The translations under genes and the position numbers were made by a program. 64,000 nt of DNA from NCBI GenBank assembly GCA_900073065.1, contig FJOG01000012.1, positions 233,126-297,125 on the forward strand, in the 5' to 3' direction. The notes below the pieces were generated by a model. The model was given only the letters and a program-made list of their open reading frames with translations, made no database searches and was not told the DNA's origin. This DNA is from Phialocephala subalpina. Taxonomy: Eukaryota; Ascomycota; Leotiomycetes; Helotiales; Mollisiaceae. How positions within the stretch are numbered: the stretch's first letter is position 1; each line of letters opens with the position of its first letter. Below, one piece after another: positions 57,256 through 64,000 of the stretch.

Positions 57256-59779
57256 TCATCTCCCAGAAATTACCATAACATCCTGCACCCCCCTCCTCCC
57301 CAACCTCTCAATCCCAAGACACTCCATCCCATTCCTCCCCCTGTAAACCCCAAACGCCCACCTATTCCTCTCACCCCTAACCTTCTCCGCCATCAACCTA
57401 GTCGCCAAATCCGCCTTTGATTTCGGCGCTCTAAACGCCGCATCGTCCAGGATCTGACTCCCATAAACAAAGCTGAAGATCTCTACTAGACAATCCACTC
57501 CATGAGGGAGATGCATAGAATGACGATTCGGGATGAGGATGAGGAGACCGAACAGGTAGAGTATGAGCAGCGAGAGGATGATGTAGAAGGATGGAAGGTT
57601 GGGAATCATGCGGACGGGACCGGAGGGAGTAGTGAGTGGGAAGAAGATACCGCCCGCGAGGGTAGGGAGGAGGATGAATAGGAAGGATAGTAGCGATAGC
57701 ATCGCGACTCGGTAGTGTCCGTTTGCGAGCGCTTTGAGGGTGCATGTGAGGGGTGCACAAGCGGGGTAGTCGAGGAGAAGAGATTGCTCTGCTATCGCTC
57801 CATGGGGTCGTCCGAGTTCTGTCCATGGTTGGAGTTTGCGTACTGCCATGTCGAGAGGTTGGAAGAAGAGGTAGAGGATCATGCCGATTATCGAGGGTAT
57901 AAAGCTGTACAAGAAGTTTGCTGGCGACCAGCCCGCGGAATTTGATACTACATCTACCAATGGATCGAATCCGTTTCGAATGGCGGTCGAAGGGAGGAAT
58001 GAGATGATGAACAATGCGAGCAGGAGGAAGAATGCTGCCACCGTCCAGAATATGACGAATGTATCCCGCAAAAACCACGGGATGTATCGATAACGGGTGT
58101 TGGTGTTGTATAGCTCGGCAGCTTTCTCAACGTCCGATGCATCGTCCAGAATCGAAGGCTTCTCGTGAAGTTTTCCTGCGTTCAATGTATACTGTCGTGT
58201 CGAGGCACCCTCCTCTCCGACGCAGTAAAAGAGGCCCTGAGTCTCATTCGGCGTCCTCCAATACCCCAATCGATCGCTTCGTAGGTTGAGTTTGTATCGA
58301 ATGTCCTCCTTCTTCCTCATGATGTCGGTCCCAGGATAGTCCCTCAAGCAATTACTCCTTGGTAACAACGCAACAATATCGGCCAATGATCGAGGATCCC
58401 ACATTAATCCTGTTGTTCGTGAAGTGAAGAACAACCCAACCAACCCCACTCCAACGAAAATCAAAATATACACGCCAACAAGAGTCCAAGCAACTCCTTG
58501 AACCGTGGTCCATCTCCATGCACCATCGACTTCTACAACAGAAAACAAGCAACCCTGAAGTGGTACCGTAAAAACAGACAACCACAAAAATGAATACGCA
58601 ACATTAATGATCATCGGCCCTTGCCATTTCGGCCATAACATACTTCGTGGGAAGATGTCGATAAACAACGCATTCGTCCGACTTTCCACATCATCCATAG
58701 CCATCAACGTGTACGGCATTATTCTCGTCATCGCAGACATGACACCTTGGACATATATAAATATGCAAGCCGCGAGTAATTGCGGTAGAAACGAAAACAC
58801 AAAATATAGACCTCCATATATACCGCCGGACCAGGCCACAAGGCCATGGTTATAAGAAGAGTATATAGCGCAAAACATGAGCGCAGCAATCATTAGTAGG
58901 CATAAACATGATAGCATTATCGTTGAAGGTAGTCGTAGCATCGTTGGAACGAACGTTAAGTCGGGATATCGTGGCGTATTAAGAGGGGGATGGACAGGGA
59001 TAAAAACCTCCGGGTCAGAAGTTCGATGTTGTCTGAGAGGGACGTTGGTGACGGGCGCGTCAGCGAACGAGAGGGGTCGAGTCGCATTGAAAGCAAATAA
59101 TCGTCCTTCTGCGGGAGACGAGCGGTGCTTCCTTATGAGTGCCAATGCTTCTCTTTCTCTCTCTGCCGCCGACATATATCCCAATCCATTGTCTGGCACT
59201 ATGCGCTCGACTGGATATGAATCTGAGCTTGTCGTAGTACTCGGTCTTTGCATCGCCCGTATGTCCTCATCTCGAGTCAATTGATCGATCGCAAATCGTA
59301 TGTATGGCGTATCGTCTATCGGCGTAGGTGGACTCGAGTCCAAAGAAACATTGTCCATGTTGCGATCCCGCCGCGAAGCCTGAGCCTCGTTGCTCCTGAT
59401 CTGCTCTTCGTCGAATCGCACACCAACCAAAGGGGTATCTGATCTGTAGGCAGCTTCATTGACGCCAATCTGCTGAGCGTAATTATCTGGTCTGAGGGTT
59501 TCCGTGCTGTGCTCTGGAGAACGAATTCGTGAGGGAGGAGTCTGCCATCGGACTACTGTCGCAGGATCTGAGGTACTCGACGCAAAAGAGGGAGTTCGGT
59601 CGGCTTCGAGTCGAACATTGAGAGGTGTAACAGGAAGGTCATCAGTAAGAACGTGGTTGAGTTGTGGGCGGTTATCTGTCATGATCAATCAGCTACTGTT
59701 GATTCAAGGCGTTGGACAGCGCATCAGACCGACTCGACTTACTATGCACGATGTGGATGTCTAAGTCTCCGAGGTTCAT
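57256..59779 (-). CDS. DUF3433 polytopic membrane protein
   Basis: The exons are 59779-59743 and 59675-57256, joined over a 67-bp intron (GTAAGT donor, CAG acceptor), giving 818 residues. The short first exon adds MNLGDLDIHIVH. The alternative is a start at ATG 59682. The N-terminal 250 residues are cytoplasmic and disordered. Then comes a repeated unit of membrane segments: LPSTIMLSCLCLLMIAALMF, FSFLPQLLAACIFIYV, a third and a fourth around VAYSFLWLSVFTV and GVYILIFVGVGLVGLFF, and a second set from DTFVIFWTVAAFFLLL to LPSFYIILSLLILYLFG. This double arrangement is typical of the fungal DUF3433 family, whose function is unknown; it is probably in the plasma membrane or secretory pathway. It is well preserved. 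Confidence 0.82.
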
Positions 59780-60707
59780 TCTGAATGGAAGGCCGTCTGC
59801 AGGATATGCAGGTAACTGGGGGATGCATGGTGAACGGCGGGCTTAGAGTGTATAAACGGTCTCTTGAGTGGCTAGCAAGCGTGAATGGCGGGTGCGAAAT
59901 GCAGGAGGTTGGCGGGGATCATCAGCCATCAGAATAAAATTCTTCCAGGTCAAACACACTACCCAACAAAGTTTGTGATGAGAAACAGGCGATGTGATGC
60001 CCAGGGATACACCCAGCCATTTTTGCAAGGCGATAGATCGTCTGACGGTGTTCAACTGTGGATGATGTTCGTGATGGAGGAGCTGGAGTGGGGGTTGTGA
60101 TGGTTTGCGATGGAGAGCTTCCAGCGCACGGGCCCAGAGTTCGCTGGCAGCCGCACGTGACATCCTTGCTCTGACATTGCAGGTCCCAGGATCGGCAGGT
60201 AGAATAGTGGAAGGACTTCAATTCTAAGTTTAGGATCGGCTAAAATAGTTTTTGAGCTCTGGCTCTGTCTTGATAATCGCGACCATACGATGAGGAGAAG
60301 GCGTTGTGCTCGATTTCAGGAGAGCCTCGCTTATGAGCGCTGTATTTCAGGAGACCTCGCCTATAATTTCCTGGCCTCGCAGCTTTTCTCCTTGCTTTCT
60401 TGATTAACATCTGCCATTGGGCATAGAAGCTGTGCATGCATGGAAGCACCTTCTTCTGCCTTGGTTAAGGATCCCATGCATCTACGGCGGAGCGTTTCGA
60501 TCCCTCTCCCATGAATCATAATACTCCGTAGGGCTCCGCCTTTCCCAGCCTCCCGATTCAGGGTCTCTTTATCCCCGACCCGGCTACGCTTCCAACGGGT
60601 CCGGCTCTCACCCCCACCCCACAATGCGGGGTGCATCATCCCAACTCTCATCCAAAGTTCCACCACGGCATCCACAGCGTCTCAAGGATCAAGAAACATA
60701 AAACATC
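59780..60707. other. divergent promoter region
   Basis: Between the DUF3433 gene (minus) and the thioesterase gene (plus). A near-repeated segment (AGGAGAGCCTCGCTTATGAG near 60319 and AGGAGACCTCGCCTATAAT near 60350) is a short tandem similarity. Confidence 0.4.
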
Positions 60708-61520
60708 ATGGCTTCAAGGCAACAGAAGCCACCTATTCGTATCCCGGCACTCAGCTCGGAGAATTCGAATCCAGCGACGATTTTCTTCCTCCATGGATAT
60801 GACGATGATGCCGAGGGTTTTGTCAGTGAGTTCTTACCCCACTCGCTTTCATCCGAACTTTGAGATGGAAGATTGATGAGAAATTGGACAGATATCGCGC
60901 AACAATTCCAAGCTGCAAATAAGTTGCCTCACTTGAAGTGGGTATTCCCAAACGCACCATGGAACCACGAGGCAATGGCCAACGCCTGGTACCCACCAAC
61001 CTCATTCTCGCCCATCCCTGTCGGTCGTTCCTCAACTGAGAACGAAGAGGATGAAGATGAGTTCAATGAGGAAGGCGAAGACGAAATCCTGTCCAGTGTA
61101 GAATATCTCTGCACTCTTATTGACGAAGAGATCAAGTCAGGAGTAAAAACAGAGAGGATCGTGATAGGAGGATTCAGTCAAGGTTGTGCGATCAGTCTCG
61201 TCACGAGTCTCGCGAGTCGTTATCAAGGCAAGATTGGAGGTGTAGTGGCTTTGAGTGGATATTTACCGCGAGGGAAGAAGATTTTTGAGGGGAGGAAGAA
61301 ATTTATGAAAGATGAGAGTAAGATGAAAGTGCTACTGGCGCATGGGACGAAAGATATGCTTGTTCCGATGAGGGTCTTTAGAGATACGAAAGCGAGGGTT
61401 GAGAGGACGATTGGAGAAGAAGCTTTGGAAAGTAAGGAGTATGAGGGGATGGGACATGTGACTAGTGGAGCGGAGTTTAGGGATATTTGTACGTTCTTGG
61501 AAAAGATTTTGCCAGAGTAA
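60708..61520 (+). CDS. acyl-protein thioesterase / carboxylesterase-like hydrolase
   Basis: The exons are 60708-60825 and 60892-61520, giving 248 residues across a 66-bp intron (GTGAGT, GACAG). The alpha/beta-hydrolase fold has IFFLHGYDDDAEGF, LKWVFPNAPWN, the nucleophile GGFSQG (Ser135), Asp194 in HGTKDMLVP and His228 in GMGHVTS. This matches the APT1/Spo-type phospholipase-carboxylesterase family, which removes palmitate from cysteines of membrane-linked proteins or hydrolyses short acyl esters. An unusual acidic insertion (ENEEDEDEFNEEGEDE, about 88-104) sits before the nucleophile and is absent from typical members. Cytosolic, with no signal peptide. Confidence 0.85.
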
Positions 61521-61542
61521 GAGTGAAGTTTGATAGATAAGA

Positions 61543-62415
61543 TCAGCCTTTGATGTACTCAAGCACACTGAATAATAAGTCATTCTTCACTTTACAACCT
61601 TCGTCATCCTTCTCTCCCTTGACGAATCCATTCCATAGCCTGATACCGATCTCGATCATATCAACTCCTCTATTGTTCTGTTGACGGATCATGTCGTAAG
61701 CGACGGTGCAAAGAGTGGTGTCACATTCCTTCTGGGGTGATTCGACGCTTTCAAGGTCTCCTGGGACGAAACAAAAAGGTGGTAGAGACCAGTCGTTGGA
61801 GATTTCGGTACTTTCGCTGAGTTGCGCTGTGCTGGGAATAGGTGGGTGGAGATCTTGATTTGTTGAGTCCACACCGTCGATAGTCGGGAGTGTCGATGAG
61901 AGGTCCGGAAGAGGTACGGATTGAGGGGGGTCAAATTGGAGAAAATCATCGGAGAGATTGGAGAATGGCGTGCTGAGAAAATCGTTGAAATTTGGTGGTG
62001 CGCTTGTCTTCTCATCATCCGGCAGTAGATGTGTCTGCTCAGAAGGTCAGTCATGTGACAAAACACACTCAATTTCGACCCAACTCACTGTTTCGTAGCC
62101 ACTGAGAGCAATACTCTCATTTTCATGAGAAATCACAAGCTCGTTTGCTCCGTCTATGACATCCTCCCCAAGATACGCTCTCACATCCCTCCCACTAACC
62201 CCCACCTGATCCAACAACTCCCTCAACCTCCTATTCTCATCCTTAAGCTTCTCTACCGTACTCCGATATGTCTTAACATCCGGCTCAATTCCAATAGTCT
62301 CACAATCTTGTAGTTTGGCCTCTAGCTCTTGGATATATGCACGTCTGCGAGCTCGGCAGCGGCGTTGGTTGTCGCGGACCCGGGTTAGGGTGTCGTCCTG
62401 CGATGTGTTAGGCAT
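61543..62415 (-). CDS. bZIP transcription factor
   Basis: The exons are 62415-62089 and 62034-61543, with a 54-bp intron, giving 272 residues. The basic region RVRDNQRRCRARRRAY (about 12-27) has the N-x7-R bZIP signature and is followed directly by leucine heptads (LEAKL ... VEKLKDENRRLRELL, to about 70). The C-terminal half is acidic and Pro/Ser-rich, with a conserved-looking CTVAYDMIRQQNNRG segment that also occurs in other small Pezizomycotina bZIP proteins. It probably binds DNA as a dimer. The gene is divergent to the MFS transporter at 62897 with a 481-bp shared promoter, so it may regulate it, but this is speculation. Confidence 0.85.
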
Positions 62416-62896
62416 TGTGTCGGAAGGCTAGGAGGTTGAGACGGGTACCTTTGTCTTTGTCTTTCGTAGTGGCATTATTCCGCTGTTTGGGGAGTGAGCA
62501 GAAAGAGAGGTGCTGATGATGTGGCGAATGAGAGGCTCACCCCTGTCCCAGCCACCCTCAACTAAGCTCCATTGGGTGATCCCCCACCCAAGGTCAATTC
62601 TGCACACCTTCGCAGCTTCTTCATCTACATCTACCGAAGCCGTTGTCAACTTTTGCCAAATCTGCAACGAAGAGAGTGAAATCAACCTCCCCAAGGATGA
62701 AAGGCCAGTATCGGGAAAGATCCGCGCTGCAGTTGGTTCTGAAGCTTCTGGCCATGGTAAATGGTGACATATCGACGATGACATATCAACTTCAATCTTG
62801 CTTTAAATCCCCACCTGTTAATGTATTTCCTTGAATTTTGCAATTTGCTTTTATTTCATCGCTTCTATTATGTTCATCATCTTCTCGAAAGGGAAA
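62416..62896. promoter_or_regulatory. divergent promoter of bZIP factor and MFS transporter
   Basis: Short intergenic region with chance frames only. No specific element was identified. Confidence 0.4.
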
Positions 62897-64000
62897 ATGT
62901 CTAGCAAAGCGCTGGAATCTAGCGATGATGCCGACCGCAATCAGCTCGATGCATTCATGATCAAGAACGAAGCTCCTGTCCAAGCGGAAATCGAACCTCC
63001 TCCTGATGGTGGCTATGGTTGGATCTGTGTCGCGGCTTGCTTTAATATCAATTGCTTCACCTGGGGCGTCGTCTCTGTTCGTGACCTCTCTCCTCTCACC
63101 ATTCTCGACCTTGGCTGAAAACCCCCAGTCCTACGGAGTCTTCCTTGGATACTACCTTGAGAACAACGTCTTTCCTTCTGCTACGCCCACAGACTTCGCC
63201 TTCATCGGCGGTCTTAATTTTGCCGTAGCAATGCTTGCGTCCCCAGTGGTCACCATCATGGCCCGCCAGTACGGAATCCACGTCCCAATGTCCCTCGGCA
63301 TCGTCTTCCAAACCACAGGCTTCATCACCGCCTCATTCGCAACCCAAATCTGGCACCTCTACCTTACTCAAGGAATCCTCGTCGGTCTCGGAGTTGGATT
63401 CACATACATCCCCAGCATCGCCATCCTATCCCAATGGTTCATCCGTCGACGCAGCCTCGCAAACGGTATCAGTGCCGCTGGCTCGGGAATCGGAGGCTTG
63501 ATGTTCTCTCTCGCTGTACGGGCCGCAATCACCAACATCTCTCTTGCGTGGTCACTGAGAATTATCGGTCTTATTAGTGGGTTCATGAATATTCTGGCTA
63601 CGATCGCGATTCGGAGTCGAAATCATATTATTCAGCCGAGACAACATCCTTTTGATAGAGTCTTGCTGAGACGCTATGAGGTTCTTTTGGTTCTTGCTTG
63701 GGCGTTTGTTAGTATGTTGGGTTATATAACGTTGCTGTTCTCGATGTCGGATTTTGCGAGATCTATTGGGTTAGATGATGGTCAGGCTGCGACTGTTACT
63801 GCGCTGCTCAATCTGGGTACAGCTTTGGGGAGACCGTTTATTGGGGTTGCGAGTGATCATTTTGGTCGTATACAGACGGCTGGAGTCATCACTTTCGTAT
63901 GCGCGGTGTCGGTGTTTGCGATCTGGCTGCCTGCGACTTCATACGGTGTGACCATTCTCTTCGTCATTATTAATGGAGCTGTCCTTGGAGTATTTTGGGT
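62897..64000 (+). CDS. monocarboxylate-type MFS transporter, 3' truncated by the window
   Basis: The exons are 62897-63076 and 63129-64000 (continuing past the edge), with a 52-bp intron with a GTTCGT donor. The start MSSKALESSDDADR gives a cytoplasmic, acidic N-terminus. The earlier in-frame ATG would give a hydrophobic extension and is less likely. The first helix motif DGGYGWICVAACFNINCFTWG is the classical MCT/SLC16 signature, followed by SYGVFLGYYL, RRRSLANGISAAGSGIGG in the region after helix 4-5, and R-SRN in the central loop. Fungal members (Esbp6/MCH-like) move carboxylates or drugs across the plasma membrane. At least nine of about twelve helices lie inside the window. Confidence 0.85.

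Noticed and set aside
1..64000. CRISPR array, bacterial promoters or ribosome binding sites
   Set aside because: The window is eukaryotic; no regularly spaced short repeats were seen.

Overview
The window is nuclear DNA of a filamentous ascomycete (Pezizomycotina; Leotiomycetes is only a guess). The signs are many short spliceosomal introns of about 49-60 bp with GTRNGT donors and CTAAC/CTGAC-like branch sites, single genes separated by AT-rich or repetitive spacers, and typical fungal families: MFS sugar and monocarboxylate transporters, a GPCR, a DUF3433 membrane protein, bZIP and C2H2 regulators, and a zinc-finger/kinase protein. Gene models were spliced by hand from the sequence. There are no operons, and each exon boundary is an inference from splice signals plus reading-frame continuity.

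Layout. 0-6 kb: an unknown protein, a prolyl-4-hydroxylase-like 2OG-Fe(II) oxygenase (minus) and a Ser/Thr-rich secreted protein. 6-14.8 kb: two C2H2-type regulators, a 66-residue secreted peptide and a 119-residue unknown. 15-26 kb: conserved housekeeping-like genes, namely an SDR oxidoreductase, the molybdopterin synthase large subunit, an RBM5/10-like splicing factor (RRM, RanBP2 finger, RRM, C2H2, G-patch) and a 1371-residue Ser/Pro-rich protein whose C-terminal domain recurs just downstream. 26.5-35.2 kb: a run of decayed genes (HExxH metallopeptidase-like, HAD phosphatase-like, hexose transporter with one stop, calpain-like C-terminal relic). 35-43.2 kb: a seven-helix receptor, a four-helix membrane protein and two candidate inverted-repeat elements. 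43.8-53.8 kb: an accessory cluster with a 1506-residue zinc-finger/pseudokinase-like protein (minus), a divergently transcribed 904-residue protein ending in a subtilisin-like S8 protease domain with an intact triad, and a single-exon 284-residue protein downstream of the protease. 53.9-56.4 kb: a tandem array of about 0.77-kb diverged units carrying tRNA T-arm/B-box-like motifs. 57-64 kb: DUF3433 protein, acyl-protein thioesterase-like hydrolase, bZIP factor and the start of a monocarboxylate-type MFS transporter that runs off the right edge.

The most promising candidate system is the 43.8-53.8 kb cluster. A fungal protein with a DUF7580-like region and an S8 protease sits between a zinc-finger/kinase protein and a small protein that could be its substrate. 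This resembles the known fungal arrangement in which a subtilisin-like protease activates a neighbouring gasdermin in allorecognition cell death (HET-Q2/HET-Q1). The homology of the small protein to gasdermin is not established here and must be tested structurally.

The decayed genes often carry stops that fit C-to-T changes of CAA, CAG or CGA, consistent with (but not proof of) RIP-like mutation or simple relaxed decay.
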